Of a stretch of DNA of 64,000 nucleotides, positions 34,628 to 43,643 are shown piece by piece. Source of the stretch: Inconstantimicrobium porci. Its GTDB lineage: Bacteria; Bacillota; Clostridia; Clostridiales; Clostridiaceae. Both the position numbers and the translations under genes were made by a program. The notes below the pieces were generated by a model that searched no databases, was not told the DNA's origin, and saw only the letters and a program-made list of their open reading frames with translations. The stretch spans positions 1-64,000 of the forward strand of contig NZ_VULX01000004.1 of the NCBI RefSeq assembly GCF_009696465.1, written 5' to 3'. Positions within the stretch are counted from its first letter, which is position 1. Every line of letters begins with the position of its first letter.

Positions 34628-37600
34628 GTGATTATTATCGAGAATGCATTTGGTGGACTTATTAATTTATTCTTTAATGCACCTCCAGGAATAAGAGAAA
34701 AAATAACTAAGTATTCTGGGCAGGAATATATTGAAGCGGGAAAAATAGAAGTAATAGTACTATTCGGAGAAAACAGGGATATTGTAAAACAGGATGTAGA
34801 AAAAATAGGTGCTCGGTTTGAAGATTTAAATTATGGATTTGGAATAATTACTATAAATGCAGATGAAATAGAAAAGCTTAATAGTGTGCGAGGAATATTA
34901 TATGCAGAACTTCCTAAAACGCTATTTACATCAGATCTTCCTGCCAACAGAGCGTCATGTATACCACAGCTTTGGTCAGGAATGGGGCTTTCAGGTGAAG
35001 GTGTACTTGTTGGTTTTATAGATACAGGCATTGATTATACGCATCCTGCTTTTAAAGATGAGGCAGGAAATACAAGAATTGATTATATCTATGATCTTAG
35101 TGCAAATGGAGTAGTATATACAAAACAAGATATTAATAATGCTTTAGCAAGTGATGATCCGCTTCAAATAGTTCCAGAGCAGGATTTTGCAGGACATGGT
35201 ACGCATGTAGCAGGTATAGCATGTGGTGGAGGAAATATTCCTGAAAGCAGAAAAGGAGTGGCTTTTAATAGTTCTATAGCCATGGTTAAGACTACAAGGT
35301 ACGGTAACTTAAATTATGCATTGAGCACACAGCTTATGAGAGGTATTAAGTTTCTTGTAGATAAGGCTACACAGGATGTAAAACCGCTTGTTATTAATAT
35401 AAGTATGAGCACAAATGATGGTGCACATAATGGTACAAGTCTGCTTGAACAGTATATACAGGTTGTAAGTACATTAGAGCGTGTAACAATTATTGTAGCA
35501 ACTGGTAATGAAGGTGATGCAGGTCATCACAGCGGAGGCAAAGTAAAAAAAGAAGAAAGAGTAGAATTCAGCATTGCAGCAGGTGAACCAGCGCTTGTAC
35601 TACAGCTGTATAAACCGCTTATTCCTGATATGACAATAGAGATAATAAATCCGCTTGGGGCATCCAGCGGTATTATTAATCTTTTAGAAGGATACAGGCA
35701 GTTCAGGGTAGGATTAAGCGATGTCTATGTATATAATACAGGCCCTAAACCTTTTGATATAAACGGAGAGGTTATCATTACTCTTTTTCCTCCTGGAACA
35801 GATACATTCTCTGGAGGTTTATGGGCAATAATTTTTAGAACTGATTCTGATTATGAAGATGAGTATAATCTATGGATGCCTACAAGTGAGGAACTTGATC
35901 CGGGAACTAAGTTTCTTCAGCCAAATGTTTATAACACAATAGGTATACCAGCTACAGTAACTGGTGTAATAGCTGTTGGTAGCTATAATTATTTGAATAA
36001 TACTATATCAACATTTTCAGGTGTAGGAAATAATTCTACTACACAGTTTAATATTAAGCCTACAGTAGTTGCACCTGGTGAAAACATAATTTCAGCTACG
36101 CCTGGAGGTGGATATGATTCTAAAACTGGAACGTCTATGGCTGCACCATTTGTATCAGGGTCAGCTGCATTATTAATGCAATGGGGAATAGTTCAGGGGA
36201 ATGATCCATTTTTATATGGACAGAGGCTGAAGTTTTATCTGGCAAAGGGAGCAAGGAGAAACAGGACAGATATAGTTTATCCAGATCCAAGATGGGGATA
36301 TGGAGAGTTATGTGCGAGCTCAGCTTTAGATGATTTAAAATTTAATTTGCCAAGAAGTATTGTAAGTAATTCAGGTATGGTGAGACAGGAGTCAAGATAT
36401 TTAAGCGAAGATTATCAATCAATACTTGTGGAATTTACTACAGCAATTGATGAAGTGTTAAAAAAGTATCCTGATGTAGAGTTATATAAACTTACATCTA
36501 AGTATGGAATACTTACTGCACCAAGAGGTGAGGCAATAAAACTAGTAGAATACGAAGATGACATAGTAACATATGAACTTGGAGCTGTATATACACTTAC
36601 TGATATATCACCATTAGATGCTGCAAATGTAGAGGTGGTTAAATTAAATCCTTATTTAAACCTTACAGGCAGAGGTGTATTGGTAGGACTTATTGATACA
36701 GGAATAGATTATCTGAATGAAGAATTTATAAATGAAGATAATACATCAAGGATAGTGGCATTATGGGATCAGACAATAAACGATCCTTCAAGACAGCCTA
36801 AAGGATCTCCAGTTGTATATGGAAGTGAGTATAGCAGTGAAGATATAAATAAAGCAATAGAAGCAAAGAATAAAGGAGAGGATCCTTATAATATTGTAGC
36901 TAGTAAAGACACATCAGGACATGGTACAGCAATGGCATCTCTTGTAGGTGCTAAAGGTAAAAATCCTCTTTTAACTGGAGTAGCACCTGATTGTGAGTTT
37001 ATTATAGTAAAGCTTAAAGAAATAAAAAAATTTATGATAGAAGAATTTGCTTTATATGGAGGTACTGAAGGAAGATATGAAACTTCAGATATAATGTTTG
37101 CAGTAAGGTTTTTAACATATACAGCTTCTAGATTAAAGAAACCTATAGTCTTATATTCACCACTAGGAACTAATTATGGACCTCATGATGGAAATGGTAT
37201 CTTGGAAGGGTCTCTTGAGATAACAGCACAGAATACAGGTGTTATTCCTGTTGCATCTGTAGGAAATCAGGGCGACTCAGATACACATACATCAGGAGTT
37301 ATACAGAATACTGGTGAATCTAAGACTATAGAAGTTAAAATTGGACGACTACAGCAAAATTTGATATTTAATATATGGATAGACAAACCTAATAAAGTTT
37401 CAGTAACAGTAATTTCACCTTCTGGAGAAAACACTCCAAATGTTAAGGCCAGATTTCATGAAAGTGTAAGCCATAAATTTATTTATGAAGGAACTAATAT
37501 GACTATAACTATAGATGCTCCTGAAGAAGCTACTGGAGATGAAAGAATAGAGGTTAAGGCATTTGGTATTAGAGAAGGTATATGGCAGGTTAGGTTGACT

Positions 37601-38167
37601 GGTGATTATATAGTAGATTGTAAGTACGATGCATGGCTTCCTCAGTTGTCTTTATTAGCTCCAGATACAAAATTCTTGAATTCAGATCCATTTACAACTC
37701 TTACAAGTCCATCTACAGCACATAGTATAATAAGTGCAGCTTATTATAATCAGAATAATAATTTTATAGTACCATCTTCAGGAAGAGGATATACAAGGGA
37801 TGGAAGGATAAAGCCTGATCTTGCAGCAGGTGGGATAAATGCAGATGTAGCAGCAGTAGGAGGAGGCGTTGTTAAGCAGTCTGGAGCAAGTGTTGCTGGT
37901 GCTATAGTTGCAGGATGCTGTGCACTTATGCTGCAATGGGGAATTGTAGATAAAAATGATAAAAACATGTATATGACAAAATTAAAAACTTATCTTATAA
38001 GAGGAACTACAAAGAGAAAAGGAGATACCTATCCCAATAGGGAAACAGGATATGGATTTATTAATATGGAAGAATTGTTTAACAGTCTTAGATGTTTAAG
38101 AGGAGTCCACGGCAGTATATATAAAGAGTATACTATAGGAAATTTATTTATACGCATTCCTGAATAA
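34628..38167 (+). CDS. Double subtilase germination protease (CspB/CspA-like fusion)
   Basis: 1179 residues from the GTG at 34628 (no other start fits after the stop at 34595). Two full units, each a short prodomain plus subtilase. Unit 1 triad: D132 (FIDTGIDYTHP), H190 (FAGHGTHVAG), S503 (GTSMAAP), oxyanion N294. Unit 2 triad: D690 (LIDTGIDY), H765 (SGHGTAMA), S1088 (SGASVAG), oxyanion N880; its serine motif lacks the usual Pro. A second prodomain spans about 597-660. Csp proteases cleave pro-SleC during spore germination, and sleC follows 61 bases later. In Clostridioides difficile the fused CspA half is catalytically dead; here both halves keep the residues. No separate CspC is present. 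Confidence 0.88.
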   Translation: MIIIENAFGGLINLFFNAPPGIREKITKYSGQEYIEAGKIEVIVLFGENRDIVKQDVEKIGARFEDLNYGFGIITINADEIEKLNSVRGILYAELPKTLFTSDLPANRASCIPQLWSGMGLSGEGVLVGFIDTGIDYTHPAFKDEAGNTRIDYIYDLSANGVVYTKQDINNALASDDPLQIVPEQDFAGHGTHVAGIACGGGNIPESRKGVAFNSSIAMVKTTRYGNLNYALSTQLMRGIKFLVDKATQDVKPLVINISMSTNDGAHNGTSLLEQYIQVVSTLERVTIIVATGNEGDAGHHSGGKVKKEERVEFSIAAGEPALVLQLYKPLIPDMTIEIINPLGASSGIINLLEGYRQFRVGLSDVYVYNTGPKPFDINGEVIITLFPPGTDTFSGGLWAIIFRTDSDYEDEYNLWMPTSEELDPGTKFLQPNVYNTIGIPATVTGVIAVGSYNYLNNTISTFSGVGNNSTTQFNIKPTVVAPGENIISATPGGGYDSKTGTSMAAPFVSGSAALLMQWGIVQGNDPFLYGQRLKFYLAKGARRNRTDIVYPDPRWGYGELCASSALDDLKFNLPRSIVSNSGMVRQESRYLSEDYQSILVEFTTAIDEVLKKYPDVELYKLTSKYGILTAPRGEAIKLVEYEDDIVTYELGAVYTLTDISPLDAANVEVVKLNPYLNLTGRGVLVGLIDTGIDYLNEEFINEDNTSRIVALWDQTINDPSRQPKGSPVVYGSEYSSEDINKAIEAKNKGEDPYNIVASKDTSGHGTAMASLVGAKGKNPLLTGVAPDCEFIIVKLKEIKKFMIEEFALYGGTEGRYETSDIMFAVRFLTYTASRLKKPIVLYSPLGTNYGPHDGNGILEGSLEITAQNTGVIPVASVGNQGDSDTHTSGVIQNTGESKTIEVKIGRLQQNLIFNIWIDKPNKVSVTVISPSGENTPNVKARFHESVSHKFIYEGTNMTITIDAPEEATGDERIEVKAFGIREGIWQVRLTGDYIVDCKYDAWLPQLSLLAPDTKFLNSDPFTTLTSPSTAHSIISAAYYNQNNNFIVPSSGRGYTRDGRIKPDLAAGGINADVAAVGGGVVKQSGASVAGAIVAGCCALMLQWGIVDKNDKNMYMTKLKTYLIRGTTKRKGDTYPNRETGYGFINMEELFNSLRCLRGVHGSIYKEYTIGNLFIRIPE

Positions 38168-38228
38168 TATTCACAGACATAATATCATATTCATAATGTA
38201 TAAAGTAAAAATATATAAGGAGAAAGCT

Positions 38229-39548
38229 ATGGCAATAGGAAGATTAAAGTGCCAGTGTTTTGTAAGAAATACTTTTGAACCAGTAGATAGCGCTGTCATT
38301 ACAATAACGAGAAGATCGGTTGAAGGACAGGTTATTGATACTAAAGATGTACAGTTAACAACTGATTCATCTGGGTTAAGTGAAGTAATAGAAATTGAGA
38401 CACCTCCTAGAGAATATTCTGAGACACCAAGTGATAGGGTTCCATATTCATTATGTGATCTTAGAGTACAAAGGCAGGGGTTTGAGGATATAATAATTAA
38501 CGGATGTCAAGTATATCCTGATAGGACTGCTTATCAAATATGTAGATTTAGAAATAGCACATCTACAAGGCAGAGCGAGTTGATTAATATACTTCCTAAT
38601 ACTCTTGTAGGAAATTATCCTAGTAAGATACCTGAAGACCCTAATAAGATTTTACCTCCACCAACATCTGGCGTAGTACTTCAAAAACCGGTAGTACCAG
38701 AATTTATAGTAGTACATGATGGAACTCCTAATAATACTAGTGGAAACAATTATACTGTTGATTTTAAAGAGTATGTAAAGAATGTTGCAAGCAGTGAGAT
38801 ATTCCCTACATGGCCTGATAATACTATAAGAGCTAATGTGTTCTGTATAGTATCATTTGCCCTTAACAGAGTATATACTGAATGGTATCGAGCTAAAGGA
38901 AAGCCATTTCAGATTACAAATTCCACTGCATATGACCAGGCATTTAACTATGGAAGAAATATATTTGATAATATAAGTGCTATTGTTGATGAAATTTTTT
39001 CAACATATATAAGAAGACCAGGAAAAAAGCAGCCTCTTTTCACTCAATACTGTGACGGTAAGAATGTTTCATGTCCAGGATGGTTGACTCAGTGGGGAAG
39101 CAAGTATCTAGGTGATCAAGGGAAAACTCCATTTGAAATATTAAAGAGTTTTTATGGTAATGATATAGAACTGGTTACTGCAGAGAAGGTAGAAGGAATA
39201 CCAAGTTCTTATCCAGGATATATTTTAACTATAGGCTCAAGCGGTGTGCCAGTAAGACAGTTACAGGAATATTTAAACACAATATCAAATAATTATCCAT
39301 TGATACCAAAGGTAGCTGTAGATGGAGTATATAATAAACAGACAGCAGAGTCTGTTGATATATTCCAGAGTATTTTCTCTCTTCCAAGAACAGGTGATGT
39401 TGATTATGCTACATGGTATCAGATTTCAGCTATATATGTAGGAGTGAGCAAGATAGCTGAACTAAGGTCAGAACCAGTAGAAGAAGAGGAACATTATAGA
39501 TATGACAAGTATTTAGGAATAGAACTTCCTAGCTATTTCTACGAATAA
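38229..39548 (+). CDS. sleC: Spore cortex-lytic enzyme SleC
   Basis: 439 residues from the ATG at 38229 (AAGGAGAAAGC upstream). It is made as an inactive precursor and activated by Csp proteases, then degrades cortex peptidoglycan in germination. Order: pro-region (about 1-125) with MAIGRLKCQCFVRNTFEPV; a middle catalytic region (about 150-330) including IRANVFCIVSFALNRVYTEW and YCDGKNVSCPGWLTQWGSKYLG; and a C-terminal peptidoglycan-binding repeat (about 335-410, LTIGSSGVPVRQLQEYLN ... GVYNKQTAESVDIFQ). It forms one unit with the double subtilase upstream. Confidence 0.93.
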   Translation: MAIGRLKCQCFVRNTFEPVDSAVITITRRSVEGQVIDTKDVQLTTDSSGLSEVIEIETPPREYSETPSDRVPYSLCDLRVQRQGFEDIIINGCQVYPDRTAYQICRFRNSTSTRQSELINILPNTLVGNYPSKIPEDPNKILPPPTSGVVLQKPVVPEFIVVHDGTPNNTSGNNYTVDFKEYVKNVASSEIFPTWPDNTIRANVFCIVSFALNRVYTEWYRAKGKPFQITNSTAYDQAFNYGRNIFDNISAIVDEIFSTYIRRPGKKQPLFTQYCDGKNVSCPGWLTQWGSKYLGDQGKTPFEILKSFYGNDIELVTAEKVEGIPSSYPGYILTIGSSGVPVRQLQEYLNTISNNYPLIPKVAVDGVYNKQTAESVDIFQSIFSLPRTGDVDYATWYQISAIYVGVSKIAELRSEPVEEEEHYRYDKYLGIELPSYFYE

Positions 39549-39876
39549 TGCATAAATCATAACGCATAATTCATAATTAAGGACAAAGTTCATTTCGCTG
39601 CGCTTAACGAATTTTAAATTAGAATGATATTAATTAGATTAGAGATAAGAAGTAAGAGAGTAGAGAAAAGGATGAAACTCCTTCGGGGAGTTTCAAGATA
39701 AGAGGACGAATTCCTCTTAAGAACTCTTTATTAATCAAGGATATAGAGGTTTGGAAGCAAAAAGCCTCCATTTAAGCTTAGAAATTAGTACGAGAAACGA
39801 ACTAATTTCATCCGATACTCTTATCTCTGCTCTCCAATCTTTTTAAATCTAAGACTATGCATTATGAAAAATGAGT
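39547..39876. repeat. Modular hairpin repeat, copy 5 (nested composite)
   Basis: The outer left end (39547-39588, AATGCATAAATCATAACGC then ATTAAGGACAAA) is close to the reverse complement of the right end of copy 6. Inside it, a class B element (about 39634-39841) runs from GATTAGAGATAAGA to TCTTATCTCTGCTCTCCAATC. Its hairpins are at 39674-39694, 39700-39718, 39753-39769 and 39781-39809 (GAAATTAGT/ACTAATTTC). The outer right end is GACTATGCATTATGAAAAATGAG-like, about 39852-39875. Confidence 0.8.
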
Positions 39877-39878
39877 TA

Positions 39879-40799
39879 TCAATCATGATCTACTCCCTCA
39901 AAATTAAATGGTGGAATAAATGATATGTCGTTTGTTCCATTTTCTTGTATGAAGCCGTTTTTAACTCCAATGCTTAGAGCATAGTCTATAAGGCTATCAT
40001 AATGCTTTGGATTAAGGCTTTTATTTATTTCTGGGTAATTACATGCTTTGTGCATTGGAATATACTGATTCATAATGCTTATGTAAACTGAATCTTTGAA
40101 GTTATTGTAAATACAGTCTATTACCTTTTTTGAATCAAAAAGAAGTCCTGGCAGCATAAGATGTCGTACAATAACACCTTTTATCATTATTCCATCTTCA
40201 TTAAATTGAGGCTTACCTGCCTGATTAACCATTTCTCTTATAACTTCAACTACATTTTTGCTGTAATTAGGAGCAAAAGAATATTTAGCTGCATATTTAT
40301 CATTAAAGTATTTAAAATCTGGTAGATAAACATCCACTATACCATTTAAAAGTTTTATAGTTTCAACTGTATCATAGCCATTTGTGTTGTAGACTACTGG
40401 AAGATTAAGTCCTTTTGACTTGGCAATTTTTAATGCTTCTATTATTTGTGGTACAAAATGAGTAGGTGTAACAAGGTTGATGTTGTTTGCACCTTGATCC
40501 TGAAGCTCTAAGAATATTTCACTTAATCTTTCTATAGAAATAATTTTACCTTTATTCTCCTGGCTTATTTCATGGTTTTGGCAAAATACACATCTAAAAT
40601 TGCAGTTTGAAAAAAATACAGCACCTGATCCTTTTGTACCTGAAATGCATGGCTCTTCCCATTTATGAAGGGCAGCTCTTGCAATAACTATATCTGAAGT
40701 AGAACGGCATACGCCGGTTTTACCTTCTAATCTATTTACTCCGCAGTCTCTTATGCAGAGTCTGCACTCTTTTAATAATTCCAATTCATTTGATTCCAA
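39879..40799 (-). CDS. Radical SAM protein, PFL-activase-like (PflX/AmmeMemo type)
   Basis: About 306 residues. The radical SAM cluster motif is CNFRCVFC near residue 70, preceded by an N-terminal Cys cluster (CRLCIRDCGVNR, then GVCR) and followed by NGYDTVE and DFKYFNDKYA. Relatives are pyruvate formate-lyase activase homologues of unknown target in anaerobes. I prefer the TTG at 40799, since GTGAGGTG lies six bases upstream; the GTG at 40808 overlaps that site. It is single, with a repeat upstream. Confidence 0.8.
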   Translation of the reverse strand: MESNELELLKECRLCIRDCGVNRLEGKTGVCRSTSDIVIARAALHKWEEPCISGTKGSGAVFFSNCNFRCVFCQNHEISQENKGKIISIERLSEIFLELQDQGANNINLVTPTHFVPQIIEALKIAKSKGLNLPVVYNTNGYDTVETIKLLNGIVDVYLPDFKYFNDKYAAKYSFAPNYSKNVVEVIREMVNQAGKPQFNEDGIMIKGVIVRHLMLPGLLFDSKKVIDCIYNNFKDSVYISIMNQYIPMHKACNYPEINKSLNPKHYDSLIDYALSIGVKNGFIQENGTNDISFIPPFNFEGVDHD

Positions 40800-40886
40800 A
40801 GAAAACACCTCACTGTTAAATATTATACCATAGAGGAAGAGGCAATATTTGAATTAGAATTGAGATTAAATAGTGAAGATTCTGTA

Positions 40887-41072
40887 AGAATGTATAATGT
40901 AAAATATAGGAAGAAACTCCTTTGCGGGAGTTTCGAAAAAAGAGGAGAATTCTCCTCTTTAAAACTTTTTTTATTTATAATTAGGTAGTTTGGAGGGTAT
41001 CCCTCCATTTTTTAAAATTCATAAGCTTTGCGTCGAATTTTGTCCTTAATTATGCGTTATGAACTATGCATT
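40887..41072. repeat. Modular hairpin repeat, copy 6 (ATGCATAA-type end)
   Basis: 40913-40934 (GAAACTCC/GGAGTTTC), 40940-40959 (AAGAGGAGAA/TTCTCCTCTT), 40992-41006 (GGAGGG/CCCTCC) and 41014-41041 (AAAATTC/GAATTTT). Right end: TTAATTATGCGTTATGAACT then ATGCATT. It runs into the end of the YkvI-like gene. Confidence 0.82.
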
Positions 41073-42134
41073 GATTTTAAGTTCTTTTCTGTGTTTAAAG
41101 TAATAGTAGGCGCATTGTACTATAAAGATTAAGCTGAGTAATCCAAAGATAGGATACAGTGTTGATATAAGGTTTGAGAAGCCTATCTGTGAAATTGGCA
41201 GATCAATTAGTATAACAAGGAATATTGCTTTTTTATAGCTTATATTAAGAGCAGTATCTAGTGACCTGCTTATAGAATAAACATCTGATACTTCTGTGGA
41301 AAACATTTCACACCATATAATTATAAGAAGTATTGCCTGGATTAGTTTTCCAAATCTGTCGGCCACATAAAGTAGAGGAATCTCGCACTTGAAAATATGA
41401 GGCTGATTAACAAGCAACATTGAATTAATCATTATACATAGTAATGTAAGGCCGATGGCACCAAGTATTATTCCATACTTCATGCTTTTGCTATCTTTTA
41501 TTTTTGTGCTTAATGGGACAATAACACCACTACAGCATGTTATGTTGAAACCTATATAGATAATTGTTGACCATGTAAGACCATTTGGCTTTAATGGGGG
41601 TAGTGATTTCATATTCTCTAAAGTCATGGATTTAGAATCAAGAAGTAAATATAGAGTAAAGATGCTGAAGATGACTATTAAAAGTGATGGTACTATTACT
41701 GAGTTTATTTCAATAAGTCCTGATGTATCCTTTAATAATGTAATAAGAGCAATAACAGCCATTATTAATGTTCCTACAATCTTTGGTATGCCAAAAAACT
41801 GATTAAGAAGTGCACCGCTGCCAGCTAGTATTATTGAAGAAGATGAAATTAAATATAAGGTAATTAATGTACCTGTTATTTTGCTGAAAAAGTTTGGGCT
41901 TACTGTATACATAAGATCGCTATAAGAATTAAGATTATTAGCAGCACTTATCTTAGAAATAAGTGAGCATATTAGTATATAAAATATACCACAAGCTATG
42001 ATGCCAATGTAGCTTTTATATCCGTATGAAGTGAAAAATTGAGAGGTTTCCTTACCTGATGCTAGGCCTGCTCCTACAATTGTGCCTATAAAAACAGCCG
42101 CTATCTGAAAAACTGTATTAACTTTCTTATCCAA
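41064..42134 (-). CDS. YkvI-like membrane protein (LeuT/APC fold)
   Basis: About 356 residues with ten or so membrane helices. The first helix carries the broken-helix motif IAAVFIGTIVGAGLASGKE, as in YkvI and related LeuT-fold transporters. The substrate is unknown, possibly an amino acid or branched-chain compound. The TTG at 42134 has AGGAG nine bases upstream; the TTG at 42143 is too close to it. It is a single minus-strand gene. Confidence 0.78.
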   Translation of the reverse strand: MDKKVNTVFQIAAVFIGTIVGAGLASGKETSQFFTSYGYKSYIGIIACGIFYILICSLISKISAANNLNSYSDLMYTVSPNFFSKITGTLITLYLISSSSIILAGSGALLNQFFGIPKIVGTLIMAVIALITLLKDTSGLIEINSVIVPSLLIVIFSIFTLYLLLDSKSMTLENMKSLPPLKPNGLTWSTIIYIGFNITCCSGVIVPLSTKIKDSKSMKYGIILGAIGLTLLCIMINSMLLVNQPHIFKCEIPLLYVADRFGKLIQAILLIIIWCEMFSTEVSDVYSISRSLDTALNISYKKAIFLVILIDLPISQIGFSNLISTLYPIFGLLSLIFIVQCAYYYFKHRKELKINA

Positions 42135-42142
42135 AAAAATCA

Positions 42143-42590
42143 ACTCCTAGTTGTAATATCATACTAAAATATATTTATTGTTTAGCTATTTTATTCATGT
42201 TCTAAAATTTACATTCTTTATTTTTTATGTTTTATTATATAATAAAGGTAAAAGATTTAAGGAATACAAAACATATATATGATTAAGATAATGCTCGATA
42301 AGTGAGAATTTGTAGAGTAGAGATTAGAACTAAGAGAGCAGAGAAAAGGATGAAACTCCTACGGAGTTTCGAATTAAGAGGATAAATTTCTCTTAAAAAC
42401 TCTTTAGGTAATGTGATTTTAGAGGTTTGGAGGTGAAACCTCCATTAAAATTAGAAATTTACAAGCACAGCGAGTAAATTTCAACCTGTTCTCATATCTC
42501 TAATCTTTTTCAAACTTTAGTTTGTAGAGATGATTTGTATATTATGATGAAATTAAATCGAACTATTAATATAAAGGTAACGGTGATTTT
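42143..42590. other. Intergenic region between divergent genes
   Basis: It holds class B repeat copy 7 (42320-42506) and AT-rich flanks. No coding frame with a ribosome site was seen. Confidence 0.6.
42320..42506. repeat. Modular hairpin repeat, copy 7 (class B, best preserved)
   Basis: Left end GATTAGAACTAAGAGAGCAG and AGAAAAGGATG. Hairpins: 42352-42370 (GAAACTCC/GGAGTTTC), 42376-42394 (AAGAGGATAAATTTCTCTT), 42429-42443 (GGAGGT/ACCTCC) and 42454-42482 (GAAATTTAC/GTAAATTTC, 9 bp perfect). Right end CTGTTCTCATATCTCTAATC. The outer ends pair as inverted repeats (GATTAGA... with ...TCTAATC). Confidence 0.9.
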
Positions 42591-43535
42591 ATGAATTTTG
42601 ATAAATGGGGTGGCAAGAGATATTACACCCTTAATAGTTTTTTAAGACATAAATTTGGAGAAAAGGTATTTAAGATTTCTATAGATGGTGGTTTTACATG
42701 TCCTAATAGAGATGGAAAGGTTGCTAAAGGTGGATGCATATTCTGTAGTGAACATGGTTCTGGAGATTTTGCCGGCAGCAGACTTTTATCTATTTCAGAT
42801 CAGTTTGACAATGTAAAAGACATGATGGAGAAAAAGTGGCACAGTGGTAAGTATATTGCTTATTTTCAGGCATATACAAATACCTACGCACCAGTAGATG
42901 AACTTAGGAGAAAATATGAAGAAGCCATAAGCAAGGAAGGCGTTGTGGCACTTGCAATAGCAACAAGACCTGACTGTGTCTCTGAAGAAGTGCTTGACCT
43001 TCTTGAAGAAATGAGCAAAAAGCTTTATATATGGGTAGAGCTTGGACTTCAGACCAGTAATGACAAGACTGCAGAGATTATCAATAGGGGATATAAGCTT
43101 GAAGTTTTTGATGATGCAGTAAAGAGGCTTAGAAGTAGAAATATAGATGTTGTTGCTCATGCAATATTTGGTCTTCCAGGAGAAACTGAAGATGATATGA
43201 TTGCGACTGTTGATCATTTAGCGCATAGCGATATTCAGGGAATAAAGCTTCATCTTCTTCATTTAATGAAACATACAAGACTTGTGAAATTATATGAAGA
43301 AGGAAAGCTTCAATTTTTAGAAAAGGATCAGTATGTAAATCTAATATGTAAGGCTATAACAAGGATACCAGACCACATTGTTATACATAGACTTACAGGT
43401 GATGCACCTAGACAATCGCTTATTGGACCGATGTGGAGTCTTAAAAAGTGGGAAGTTCTAAATGCAATTGATGATTGCATGGAAAAGAATAACTATTACC
43501 AAGGTTTGGACTTTCATACAAATAACTATAAATAG
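42591..43535 (+). CDS. TIGR01212-family radical SAM protein (YhcC-like)
   Basis: 314 residues. The N-terminus WGGKRYYTLNSFLRHKFGEKV is characteristic, followed by an unusual cluster motif CPNRDGKVAKGGCIFC (Cys spacing 11 and 2). HAIFGLPGETEDDM and HLLHLMKHTRL come later. YhcC/YtqA-type proteins are predicted to modify tRNA or a thiol substrate, but the reaction is unproven. GGTAACGGTGAT precedes the ATG. Confidence 0.85.
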   Translation: MNFDKWGGKRYYTLNSFLRHKFGEKVFKISIDGGFTCPNRDGKVAKGGCIFCSEHGSGDFAGSRLLSISDQFDNVKDMMEKKWHSGKYIAYFQAYTNTYAPVDELRRKYEEAISKEGVVALAIATRPDCVSEEVLDLLEEMSKKLYIWVELGLQTSNDKTAEIINRGYKLEVFDDAVKRLRSRNIDVVAHAIFGLPGETEDDMIATVDHLAHSDIQGIKLHLLHLMKHTRLVKLYEEGKLQFLEKDQYVNLICKAITRIPDHIVIHRLTGDAPRQSLIGPMWSLKKWEVLNAIDDCMEKNNYYQGLDFHTNNYK

Positions 43536-43643
43536 ATTTGTTAAATTTGCGTATGGAATAACCCTTATTAAACGGTTACAATTTAAGTATACAAAAGATA
43601 TAACAACTTAAATTTAATAAATGGGATACGGGGAGGAAAAAAT

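Noticed and set aside
34628-38167. Secreted subtilisin-type exoprotease
   Set aside because: There is no signal peptide. Two prodomain-subtilase units plus adjacent sleC fit Csp germination proteases better.
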